This document shows, piece after piece, positions 23,905-32,450 of a stretch of 34,759 bases of DNA (its first letter is position 1; each line of letters begins with the position of its first letter). The notes below the pieces were generated by a model. That model was given only the letters and a program-made list of their open reading frames with translations. It ran no database searches and was not told the DNA's origin. Made by a program: the position numbers and the translations under genes. This stretch comes from an uncultured Prevotellaceae bacterium (GTDB lineage: Bacteria; Bacteroidota; Bacteroidia; Bacteroidales; Bacteroidaceae): NCBI GenBank assembly GCA_900318885.1, contig ONMN01000046.1:1-34759 (forward strand), in the 5' to 3' direction.

Positions 23905-24255
23905 ATGAACTTTACATTGTTAATTACCGTCTTGCTGACGGCTATTACATTGGTGGTTGCGGCTTACGTGGTAGCCAAGCTGATAGGACCGAGATCCTAC
24001 GCGAAGGTGAAAGGTGAGCCGTATGAGAGTGGTATCCCCACGCGAGGCAGCTCGTGGTTGCCGGTTTCGGTTGGATTCTACCTCTTCGCCATCTTGTTCC
24101 TCATGTTTGATGTGGAAACGGTGTTTCTGTATCCATGGGCAGTGGTAGTGAAGGAGTTCGGCGCAGCAGCACTGCTGAGCATCGGCTTCTTCCTGGTAGT
24201 TCTGGTATTAGGCTTGGCTTATGCCTGGCGGAAAGGAGACTTGGAATGGAAGTAA
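23905..24255 (+). CDS. nuoA: NADH-quinone oxidoreductase subunit A
   Basis: NuoA is a three-helix membrane subunit near the quinone site of complex I. The 116-residue protein has membrane segments at residues 4-26, about 57-77 and 85-107. The typical loop is KGEPYESGIPTRGSSWLPVSVGFYLFAILFLMFDVETVFLYPWA, with its conserved acids. It starts the operon and its last 10 bases overlap nuoB. Confidence 0.95.
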   Translation: MNFTLLITVLLTAITLVVAAYVVAKLIGPRSYAKVKGEPYESGIPTRGSSWLPVSVGFYLFAILFLMFDVETVFLYPWAVVVKEFGAAALLSIGFFLVVLVLGLAYAWRKGDLEWK

Positions 24256-24918
24256 GAAAGCCTCACATCAAGAGTATTCCCTACGAGGAGTGGAACGACA
24301 ATGCCTCGTTGGAGAAGATTGTTGACGAACTCCATGAGGGTGGCGTCAATGTGGTGACAGGTCTGCGGTATCGAGTTCATGGCCTGCGGTTGTGCACGCT
24401 ATGACTTCGCCCGTTTCGGTTTCGAGGTAACGCGTAACTCTCCTCGTCAGGCCGACCTGATTATGTGTGCTGGTACCATCACGCACAAGATGGCTCCTGC
24501 GCTGAAGCGTCTGTACGACGAGATGGCTGAGCCTAAGTATGTGATTGCTGTCGGTGGTTGTGCCATCAGCGGTGGTCCGTTCAAATCGAGCTACCATGTA
24601 GTGAAAGGTATTGAAGAGATCGTACCTGTCGATGTGTTTATCCCTGGTTGTCCTCCACGCCCAGAGGCTATCATGTACGGCATGATGCAGCTGCAGCGTA
24701 AGGTGAAGATTGAGAAATTCTTCGGAGGTGCCAACCACAAACAGACCGCTGAGGAGAAGGCACTGGGCGTTTCTAACGAGGAGCTGACATTCCGCTCTAA
24801 GCATGGTGACCATCGTCGCGAGCCAATGGTAATCACCGAGGTCCCCCAGGAGTTTGTAGAAGAACTAAAGGCTAATAGCCAAGAGCAAACAGCTAAAGTA
24901 GAGGAGGACAAGGCATGA
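24246..24918 (+). pseudogene. nuoB: NADH-quinone oxidoreductase subunit B, interrupted by an internal deletion and frameshift
   Basis: NuoB carries cluster N2, the last iron-sulfur centre before quinone. The start (MEVRKPHIKSIPYEEW to GGVNVVTG) is normal. At about 24361 the frame shifts, and the text continues as [24 protein letters not shown], through [12 protein letters not shown] and [10 protein letters not shown], to [19 protein letters not shown]. From recall of Bacteroides NuoB, about 22 residues (TLDALINWGRSNSLWPLTF and three more) and the first Cys of the CC pair are missing, near 68 bases. The first frame stops at 24404. The C-terminal tail is longer than in E. coli. No active subunit can be made as written, although the rest of the operon is well kept. 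Its stop overlaps nuoCD (ATGA). Confidence 0.9.
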
Positions 24919-26528
24919 AATTAGAATTCTTATCATTCGATTTTGACAAGTTCGCCTCTGAGATGCAGAACTTGAAGGACAAGAAGGGCTTCGACTATCT
25001 TGTAACCATCGTAGGTGAGGACTTCGGTCCAGAAGAGGGACTTGGATGTATCTACATTCTGGAGAATACCAAGACTCACGAGCGTTGCAGCGTGAAGCAG
25101 ATTGCCAAGACACAGGTTTGCGGCGACGGTATGTCGAGCAACGGTAGCTGCGATTTGGAAGGCCAGATGCTGGCTTACATCCCTACCGTTTCTAACATTT
25201 GGAAGGTTGCCGACCTGTTGGAGCGCGAAATATACGACTTCTACGGCATTGTGTTCCTGGGTCATCCCGATATGCGTCGTCTCTTCCTGCGTAGCGATTT
25301 CAAGGGCTATCCCTTCCGTAAGAACTGGAAGTTCAACGACGAATATACGCTGGAGGATGATGTAGAACCCGACTACGGTCTGGAATACTTTATCGATAAG
25401 GATGGCAATTTGCAGAGCAAACAGAATCGTCTGTTTGGTGCTGATGACTATGTGATTAACATCGGTCCGCAGCACCCAGCTACCCATGGCGTGCTCCGCT
25501 TACAGACTGTGCTCGACGGCGAAACTGTCAAGCGCATCTATCCGCACCTCGGCTATATCCATCGTGCTATTGAGAAGATGTGGGAAGGTATGACCTATCC
25601 TCAAACGCTTGCTTTAACAGATCGTCTTAACTATCTGGGAGCCATGCAACATCGCCATGCTTTGGTTGGTGTGATTGAGGAAGGTTTGGGCGTTGAATTG
25701 ACCGACCGCATCAAGTACATTCGTACTATCATGGATGAGTTGCAGCGTCTCGATTCCCACCTGTTGTACACCTCTTGTGTGGCTCAGGACTTGGGCGCTC
25801 TGACGGGTATGCTTTACGGCATGCGCGATCGTGAGCACGTGCTGAACTGCATGGAAGAGACTACGGGTGGTCGTCTGATTCAGAACTACTACCGCATTGG
25901 TGGTTTGCAGGATGATATTGATCCGAACTTCGTCAAGAACTGTAAGGACCTCGTGACGTATCTGCGTCCGACCATCCAGGAGTATATGGACATCTTCGGT
26001 GATAATGTGATTACCCACAACCGTCTGGAGAACTGTGGTCCGATGTCGCTTGAGGATTGTATCAACTACGCAGTGACGGGTCCTGCCGGACGTGCTTCAG
26101 GTTGGAAGAACGACGTGCGCAAGAACCATCCTTATGACATGTACGACAAGGTAGAGTGGGAACAGTGCACACTGACTGGTTGTGATTCTATGGACCGCTA
26201 CCTCGTTCACATCAACGAGATGTACCAGAGCCTGAACATCATCGAACAGCTCATCGACAACATTCCTGAGGGTGACTTCTACGTGAAGCAGAAGCCGATC
26301 ATCAAGGTTCCTGAGGGACAGTGGTACTACTCTGTTGAGGGTGTGGCTGGTGAGTTTGGTGTTTATCTTGATAGTCGTGGCGACAAGAGCCCCTACCGCA
26401 TGAAGATGCGTCCGATGGGACTCTCGCTGGTAGGCGCCTTCGACCCGATGCTTCGTGGTCAGAAGATTGCCGACCTGATTGCAACTTGTGCTGCTATCGA
26501 CGTTGTAATTCCTGATATTGACAGATAA
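24915..26528 (+). CDS. nuoCD: NADH-quinone oxidoreductase, fused subunits C and D
   Basis: The 537-residue protein joins NuoC (to about residue 150) and NuoD (from about 178). Both are in the peripheral arm; NuoD forms most of the quinone pocket. In the C part, [22 protein letters not shown] and GYPFRKNW are typical. In the D part, [47 protein letters not shown] and the end [10 protein letters not shown] are complete. The fusion is known in E. coli and other bacteria. It is intact, in contrast to nuoB just before it. ATGA overlap indicates coupling with nuoB. Confidence 0.96.
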   Translation: MKLEFLSFDFDKFASEMQNLKDKKGFDYLVTIVGEDFGPEEGLGCIYILENTKTHERCSVKQIAKTQVCGDGMSSNGSCDLEGQMLAYIPTVSNIWKVADLLEREIYDFYGIVFLGHPDMRRLFLRSDFKGYPFRKNWKFNDEYTLEDDVEPDYGLEYFIDKDGNLQSKQNRLFGADDYVINIGPQHPATHGVLRLQTVLDGETVKRIYPHLGYIHRAIEKMWEGMTYPQTLALTDRLNYLGAMQHRHALVGVIEEGLGVELTDRIKYIRTIMDELQRLDSHLLYTSCVAQDLGALTGMLYGMRDREHVLNCMEETTGGRLIQNYYRIGGLQDDIDPNFVKNCKDLVTYLRPTIQEYMDIFGDNVITHNRLENCGPMSLEDCINYAVTGPAGRASGWKNDVRKNHPYDMYDKVEWEQCTLTGCDSMDRYLVHINEMYQSLNIIEQLIDNIPEGDFYVKQKPIIKVPEGQWYYSVEGVAGEFGVYLDSRGDKSPYRMKMRPMGLSLVGAFDPMLRGQKIADLIATCAAIDVVIPDIDR

Positions 26529-26540
26529 AAGCGAAGGATT

Positions 26541-27629
26541 ATGTTTGATTTTAGTATTGTTACACAATGGTTCGACGCTCTCCTGAGAGATACTTTAGGT
26601 TTGGGAGATTTTCTGTCGATATTGATTGAGTGCGTGCTGGTGGGTACGGGAATCCTTTTGGGATATGCCCTCATCGCCTGCGTACTGATATTTATGGAGC
26701 GTAAGGTCTGTGCCTACTTCCAGTGCCGTCTTGGCCCGATGCGAGTAGGTTATTGGGGCTTGCTGCAGGTGTTTGCTGACGTGCTGAAGATGCTCATTAA
26801 GGAGATCTTCTTCGTCGACCGTGCCGACAAGTTGCTCTACCTCGTGGCTCCGCTGCTGGTGATTATCGGTTCTGTGGGTGCCTTCTCGTTCCTGCCATGG
26901 AACAATGGTGCTACCATCCTCGATTTCAACGTAGGTGTGTTCCTGCTCACCGCCATTTCTTCTATTGGCGTGGTAGGTATCTTCCTGGCTGGTTGGGGTT
27001 CCAACAACAAGTACTCTGTGGTTTCGGCCATGCGTGGTGCTGTGCAGATGATTTCTTACGAGATGTCGCTCTGCCTCTGCCTGATTACCGCTGTCATCCT
27101 GACAGGAACCATGCAGATGAGCGGTATCGTTGAGGCTCAGACAGGCCCTTGGAAGTGGCTCATCTTCCAAGGACACATTCCTGCCATCATTGCCTTCTTC
27201 GTATTCCTCATCGCAGGTAACGCTGAGGCCAACCGTGGACCGTTCGATATGGCTGAGGCTGAAAGTGAGTTGACCGCCGGTCACCATACGGAGTATTCTG
27301 GTATGGGCTTCGGCTTCTTCTACCTCGCTGAGTTCCTCAATCTCTTCATCATCGCAGGTATCGCTGCTACCGTATTCCTCGGTGGTTGGGCACCTGTGAA
27401 CATCGGTGTTGAGGCCTTTGATGCCGTGATGGACTACATCCCCGGTATCGTATGGTTTATGGGTAAGACCTTCTTCCTGGTATGGATTCTGATGTGGATT
27501 AAGTGGACGTTCCCACGTCTGCGTATCGACCAGATTCTGAAGCTGGAGTGGAAGTACTTGATGCCTCTGGGACTCATCAATCTGGTGATTATGACTGTTG
27601 TTGTGGCCCTCGGCCTATATATTAAGTAA
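26541..27629 (+). CDS. nuoH: NADH-quinone oxidoreductase subunit H
   Basis: NuoH is the membrane subunit at the joint with the peripheral arm and helps form the quinone entry. The 362-residue protein has about eight membrane segments. It shows MERKVCAYFQCRLGPMRVG, then EANRGPFDMAEAESELTAGHHTEYSGMGF, and near the end KWTFPRLRIDQILKLEWKYLMPLGLINL. All are hallmark loops. It lies 12 bases after nuoCD and is intact. Confidence 0.96.
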   Translation: MFDFSIVTQWFDALLRDTLGLGDFLSILIECVLVGTGILLGYALIACVLIFMERKVCAYFQCRLGPMRVGYWGLLQVFADVLKMLIKEIFFVDRADKLLYLVAPLLVIIGSVGAFSFLPWNNGATILDFNVGVFLLTAISSIGVVGIFLAGWGSNNKYSVVSAMRGAVQMISYEMSLCLCLITAVILTGTMQMSGIVEAQTGPWKWLIFQGHIPAIIAFFVFLIAGNAEANRGPFDMAEAESELTAGHHTEYSGMGFGFFYLAEFLNLFIIAGIAATVFLGGWAPVNIGVEAFDAVMDYIPGIVWFMGKTFFLVWILMWIKWTFPRLRIDQILKLEWKYLMPLGLINLVIMTVVVALGLYIK

Positions 27630-27638
27630 GGTGTACTA

Positions 27639-27672
27639 GACAATCTGGAAGATCTAGAAAAACTAGAAAACA
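27639..27672 (+). repeat. 9-base periodic repeat before nuoI
   Basis: Units of nine bases starting with GA and ending in CTA or CTG run from 27639 to 27665. A part unit leads up to the nuoI ATG at 27673. The unit is the same as in the repeat before nrdG (GAnnnTCTA). The repeat fills nearly all of the 43-base gap after nuoH. Confidence 0.82.
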
Positions 27673-28218
27673 ATGGAAGATAACAAAACATATTTCGGAG
27701 AAATCGGGCACGGCTTGAAGACTTTGGCTGTGGGCATGAAGACCTCTTGGAAGGAATACTTCAAGGACTTCTTCACCAACAAGTCTACAGAGCAGTACCC
27801 TGAGAATCGCAAGACCACACTTCACGTGGCTAAGCGTCATCGTGGACGCTTGGTATTCAAGCGCGACGAGAATGGTGACTACAAGTGCACCGCTTGTACG
27901 CTTTGTGAGAAGTCTTGCCCCAATGGAACCATCAAGATTCTGAGCCACATGGCTGAGGATCCTGAGACGGGTAAGAAAAAGAAGGTGCTCGACGATTATC
28001 AGTACGACCTGGGCGACTGCATGTTCTGCCAGCTCTGTACCAACGCCTGCAACTTCGACGCCATCGAGTTTACGAATGATTTCGAGAACGCCGTGTTCGA
28101 CCGCTCTAAACTGGTGCTCCACCTTGACAAAGAAGTCTACAAGGGTGGTTCACTGCCCAACCTCCTCGAAGGTGGTGCTGAGTGGCAGATCGGTAAGTTT
28201 AACACTAAAACGAAGTAA
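27673..28218 (+). CDS. nuoI: NADH-quinone oxidoreductase subunit I
   Basis: NuoI carries the two [4Fe-4S] clusters N6a and N6b that feed electrons to N2. The 181-residue protein has CTACTLCEKSCP and CMFCQLCTNACNF, each with the spacing 2-2-3. In the second motif Asn replaces the common Pro after the last Cys. The start codon follows the 9-base repeat directly. In a complex without NuoEFG, this end of the chain is a likely point of electron entry from a soluble donor. Confidence 0.96.
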   Translation: MEDNKTYFGEIGHGLKTLAVGMKTSWKEYFKDFFTNKSTEQYPENRKTTLHVAKRHRGRLVFKRDENGDYKCTACTLCEKSCPNGTIKILSHMAEDPETGKKKKVLDDYQYDLGDCMFCQLCTNACNFDAIEFTNDFENAVFDRSKLVLHLDKEVYKGGSLPNLLEGGAEWQIGKFNTKTK

Positions 28219-28224
28219 CGCGCT

Positions 28225-28743
28225 ATGGGTAATACAGTTATGTTTATCATTCTCGCGGTGTTCATCATCGGCTCGGCGCTGATGTGTGTCACCACAACGA
28301 GAATTATGCGAGCCGCAACATTTATGTTGTTCGTGCTCTTTGGTGTGGCAGGCATCTATTTCCTGCTCGACTACACCTTCCTGGGAGCTGCTCAGATTAG
28401 CGTATATGCCGGAGGCGTTACGATGATCTATGTCTTCGCCATCCAACTGGTATCGAAGCGCACCCTTCAGGGTCTGGAGGAGCGCGTGAAGTCCAGCAAG
28501 ATGATTGGTGGCGGACTGGCTGCCCTCGCCGGACTGGTGGTGGTAGCTCTTATCCTGCTGAAGACGGGCTTCTTCACGCTGGCTCCTGCTAACGTGGAGG
28601 TTCCTATGAAAGAGATTGGTACGGCCCTCGTGGGTGCCGGCAAGTATCAGTATGTGCTCGCTTTCGAGTTCATCTCACTGTTCCTGCTGGCCTGCATCAT
28701 CGGTGGCTTGGTTGTTGCACGTAAAGAAAAGGAGGAGAAGTAA
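28225..28743 (+). CDS. nuoJ: NADH-quinone oxidoreductase subunit J
   Basis: The 172-residue membrane protein has five hydrophobic segments. The typical family stretch is FLGAAQISVYAGGVTMIYVFAIQLVSK around residues 53-79. NuoJ helps connect proton translocation to the quinone site. It lies six bases after nuoI and three bases before nuoK. Confidence 0.94.
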   Translation: MGNTVMFIILAVFIIGSALMCVTTTRIMRAATFMLFVLFGVAGIYFLLDYTFLGAAQISVYAGGVTMIYVFAIQLVSKRTLQGLEERVKSSKMIGGGLAALAGLVVVALILLKTGFFTLAPANVEVPMKEIGTALVGAGKYQYVLAFEFISLFLLACIIGGLVVARKEKEEK

Positions 28744-28746
28744 GCT

Positions 28747-29055
28747 ATGATACCTGTAGAATGTTATTTCGCGCTCAGCGCCCTGTTGTTCTTCATCGGT
28801 GTCTATGGTTTCGTGACACGTCGCAACCTGATTGCCATGCTCATTTCTGTCGAGCTGGTGCTCAACGCCGTTGACATCAATTTCGCAGCCATCAATCGTC
28901 TGCTCTATCCCAATGGCATGGAGGGCATGTTCATGACCCTGTTCGTCATTGGTGTGGCAGCTGCCGAGTCGGCTGTGGCTATTGCTATTATCATCAATGT
29001 CTACCGCAACTTCCGTAGCGATAGCGTTGACAGTATCAAGAACATGAAATGGTAA
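28747..29055 (+). CDS. nuoK: NADH-quinone oxidoreductase subunit K
   Basis: The 102-residue protein has three membrane segments. The conserved Glu in NLIAMLISVELVLNAVDINF and the second in GVAAAESAVAIAIIINVYRNF are the residues of the proton path. Its stop is directly followed by the nuoL start. Confidence 0.96.
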   Translation: MIPVECYFALSALLFFIGVYGFVTRRNLIAMLISVELVLNAVDINFAAINRLLYPNGMEGMFMTLFVIGVAAAESAVAIAIIINVYRNFRSDSVDSIKNMKW

Positions 29056-31053
29056 ATGGTTATGGAAATATATAGTTATTCATTTCTGATCCTTCTGCTG
29101 CCTGCGCTGTCCTTCGTGATTCTTGCGCTTGCTGGCATGAAGATGTCGCATAAGACTGCTGGTCTTATCGGCACCACGTCGCTGGGACTGGTTACCGTGC
29201 TCTCTTACCTGACGGCCTTCGCCTATTTCGGTGCCGACCGTCTGGCTGATGGCACTTACGCTACCATCGTTCCCTATAACTTCACCTGGCTGCCTCTGGG
29301 CAATCTGCATTTTGACATGGGTATCCTCTTGGATCCTATCTCGGTCATGATGCTCATTGTCATATCGACAGTCTCGCTGATGGTACATATCTATTCCTTC
29401 GGCTACATGCACGGTGAGAAGGGCTTCCAGCGTTACTACGCTTTCCTGAGCCTGTTCACCATGTCAATGCTCGGACTGGTTGTCGCCACCAACATTTTCC
29501 AGATGTACACCTTCTGGGAACTCGTGGGTGTCAGCTCTTATCTGTTGATTGGATTCTACTATCCGTTGAAGCCCGCCATTGCTGCCTCTAAGAAGGCTTT
29601 CATCGTGACGCGCTTCGCCGATATGTTCTTCCTCATCGGTATCCTGATGTTCGGCTACTACACCGATTCGTTCAGCTTCTCGTTTGCTGGCAACATCGTG
29701 ATGGGCGAGGGTACTACTCCGTTCATCGCCGGCAATGCTGCCAAGGCCGTGGCTGCTGCAGGCTTCATCCTGCCTACAGCCCTCGTGCTGATGTTCATCG
29801 GTGGTGCCGGTAAGAGTGCCATGTTCCCGTTGCATATTTGGCTGCCCGATGCTATGGAGGGTCCGACGCCTGTTTCTGCACTCATCCACGCTGCTACGAT
29901 GGTGGTAGCCGGTGTGTTCCAGATTGCCCGCATGTTCCCGCTCTGGGTTGAGTACGCTCAGCCTCAGATGAGCATCGTCGTTTGGGTAGGCGTCTTCACT
30001 GCTTTCTATGCTGCTGCTGTGGCTTGTGCCCAGAGCGACATCAAGCGCGTGCTGGCCTTCTCGACCATTTCTCAGATTGCCTTCATGATGGTAGCCCTCG
30101 GCGTTTCGCTGCCTGGTCATCATGGTGTACTCGACAATCACGCACAGCTCGGCTTCATGGCCGGTATGTTCCACTTGTTCACCCACGCTATGTTCAAGGC
30201 CTGCTTGTTCCTCGGTGCCGGTTGTATCATCCACGCTGTCCACTCTAACGAGATGGCTATGATGGGTGGTCTGCGCAAGTATATGCCGATTACCAACATC
30301 ACCTTCCTCATCAGCTGCTTCGCCATCGCAGGTATTCCGTTCTTCTCGGGCTTCAGCTCGAAGGATGAGATTATCACCGCCTGCTTTGCCTACAGTCCTG
30401 TAGTGGGTTGGATTATGACGGGTATCGCAGCTATGACCGCCTTCTACATGTTCCGTTTGTACTACGGCATCTTCTGGGGTACTGAGAATGTGGAAGCTCA
30501 CGAGCACCACACTCCTCACGAGGCTCCTGCTACGATGACCATTCCTCTCATTGTGCTTTGCGTCATTACGATGGGTGTGGGTATCTACTCCACCATCGCA
30601 GGTTTCGCAGGGTGGGGTGGCAGCTTCGGCAGCTATGTGTCTGCCGCTGGCACCGACTACACCATCCACTTCGACACGCAGATTGCTGCTACTAGTACGA
30701 TTATTGCCATCCTGAGCATCTGTCTTGCCACCTATATTTATAAAGGTGAGAGTCAGCCCATCGCAGATCGCCTGTATAAGACGTTCCCCAAGCTGCACCG
30801 TGCAGCCTACAAGCGCTTCTATCAGGACGAGATTTGGCAGTATGTCACTCATCGCATCATCTTCCGCTGCATCTCTAAGCCTGTGGCTTGGTTCGACCGT
30901 CACGTTGTTGATGGCACGTTCAACTTCATGGCTTGGGGTGCCAACGAGGCTGGTGAGTCTCTCCGTCCCTGGCAGAGTGGCGATGTCCGTCAGTATGCAG
31001 TATGGTTCCTCACGGGTACCGTTGCATTAACGTTAATCCTGCTTGCAATCTAA
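29056..31053 (+). CDS. nuoL: NADH-quinone oxidoreductase subunit L
   Basis: NuoL is the outermost antiporter-like subunit, which moves protons. The 665-residue protein has about 14-16 membrane segments. It shows LTVSLMVH-type text (STVSLMVHIYSFGYM), FWELVGVSSYLLIGFYY, AGKSAMFPLHIWLPDAMEGPTPVSALIHAATMVVAG, and ACAQSDIKRVLAFSTISQIAFM. The long lateral helix should be near the C-terminus. ATG 29056 directly follows the nuoK stop. ATG 29062 (MEIYSYSFLI) is an equally good start. It is intact. Confidence 0.95.
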   Translation: MVMEIYSYSFLILLLPALSFVILALAGMKMSHKTAGLIGTTSLGLVTVLSYLTAFAYFGADRLADGTYATIVPYNFTWLPLGNLHFDMGILLDPISVMMLIVISTVSLMVHIYSFGYMHGEKGFQRYYAFLSLFTMSMLGLVVATNIFQMYTFWELVGVSSYLLIGFYYPLKPAIAASKKAFIVTRFADMFFLIGILMFGYYTDSFSFSFAGNIVMGEGTTPFIAGNAAKAVAAAGFILPTALVLMFIGGAGKSAMFPLHIWLPDAMEGPTPVSALIHAATMVVAGVFQIARMFPLWVEYAQPQMSIVVWVGVFTAFYAAAVACAQSDIKRVLAFSTISQIAFMMVALGVSLPGHHGVLDNHAQLGFMAGMFHLFTHAMFKACLFLGAGCIIHAVHSNEMAMMGGLRKYMPITNITFLISCFAIAGIPFFSGFSSKDEIITACFAYSPVVGWIMTGIAAMTAFYMFRLYYGIFWGTENVEAHEHHTPHEAPATMTIPLIVLCVITMGVGIYSTIAGFAGWGGSFGSYVSAAGTDYTIHFDTQIAATSTIIAILSICLATYIYKGESQPIADRLYKTFPKLHRAAYKRFYQDEIWQYVTHRIIFRCISKPVAWFDRHVVDGTFNFMAWGANEAGESLRPWQSGDVRQYAVWFLTGTVALTLILLAI

Positions 31054-31068
31054 ATCGAAAGTACAATT

Positions 31069-32431
31069 ATGAGTATATTAACATTATTCGTAGTAATTCC
31101 CGCCCTGATGCTCGTCGGCCTTTGGCTGGCCAAGAGCCTGAATCAGGTGCGTGGTGTGATGGTGGCTGGCGCCTCGTGCCTGCTGGCCCTGTCCGTATGG
31201 CTGACCATCTATTCTGCTCCTGTCGAGCATCATCGTGTTCACCGGTACCTTTGCCTCTTGGCAGCTGAAGCCCCTCACCAAAGAGTATTTCCTTTGGTTC
31301 ACCCTGCTTTCCACGGGTGTCTATGGTTTCTTCATCTGCACCGATATGTTCACCATGTTCATGTTCTACGAGGTAGCCCTGATTCCCATGTACCTGCTGA
31401 TTGGTGTCTGGGGTTCCGGCAACAAGGAGTATGCTGCCATGAAGCTGACGCTGATGCTGATGGGAGGTTCCGCCCTGCTAATCATCGGTCTGCTGGGCAT
31501 CTACTACTTCAGCGGTGCTACCACCATGAACGTCAACGAGATTGCCGCCATGCACAATATCCCCGTTGACATCCAGAAGATGTTCTTCCCCTTCATCTTC
31601 ATCGGATTCGGTGTGCTGGGCGCCCTGTTCCCCTTCCACACATGGTCACCCGACGGTCATGCCTCAGCCCCCACGGCTGTGTCTATGCTCCACGCTGGTG
31701 TGCTGATGAAGCTGGGAGGTTACGGCTGCTTCCGCGTGGCAATGTATCTGTTGCCCGATGCAGCCAATGAACTGGCCTGGATCTTCCTCATCCTCACCAC
31801 TATCTCAGTGGTTTATGGTGCCTTCTCGGCTTGCGTACAGACCGACCTGAAGTACATCAACGCTTACTCGTCGGTGTCACACTGCGGTCTGGTGCTCTTC
31901 GCCCTGCTGATGATGACCAAGACTTCTTGCACCGGTGCTATCCTGCAGATGTTGTCACACGGCTTGATGACCGCCCTCTTCTTTGCCCTTATCGGTATGA
32001 TCTACGGTCGTACCCACACTCGTGACATCCGCTACTTGGACGGTCTGATGAAGATCATGCCTTTCCTCGCTGTGGGTTACGTCGTGGCTGGTTTGGCCAA
32101 CCTCGGTCTGCCGGGCTTCTCGGGCTTCATTGCTGAGATGACCATCTTCGTGGGTTCTTTCGAGAATGCCGATTCGTTCCATCGCATCGCCACCATCATC
32201 GCTTGTACGTCGATTGTCGTCACGGCAGTCTACATCCTGCGTGTTGTTGGTAAGATTCTGTATGGCGAGGTGAAGAACAAGCACTATCTCGAGCTCACCG
32301 ATGCTACTTGGGACGAGCGTGTCGCCGTCATCTGCCTCATCGCATGTGTCGCCGGCCTCGGTCTGTTCCCACTCTGGGCAAGCAACGTCATCTCTGACGC
32401 CGTAGGACCAATCTTGGCTAACATCATCTAA
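31069..32431 (+). pseudogene. nuoM: NADH-quinone oxidoreductase subunit M, interrupted by an internal deletion and frameshift
   Basis: NuoM is the second antiporter-like subunit. The first part reads MSILTLFVVIPALMLVGLWLAK to WLTIY near 31212 in one frame. From there the text continues in the next frame as LLLSSIIVFTGTFASWQLKPLTKEY, then FYEVALIPMYLLIGVWG, FPFHTWSPDGHASAPTAVSMLHAG and the rest to 32431. From recall of relatives, about 45 residues are missing, including the loop with the VGVDGIS motif. That is roughly 130 bases. The first frame reads on to 31569 with unrelated, Arg/His-rich text. As written, only fragments can be made. Confidence 0.9.
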
Positions 32432-32450
32432 TAAATAGGAGAAAGAAATT

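Noticed and set aside
29464-30903. Open frame of 479 codons on the minus strand, opposite nuoL
   Set aside because: It is rich in His, Glu, Arg and Asp in the manner of a mirror frame of membrane-protein codons, has no recognisable motif, and lies wholly within an intact, recognised gene.
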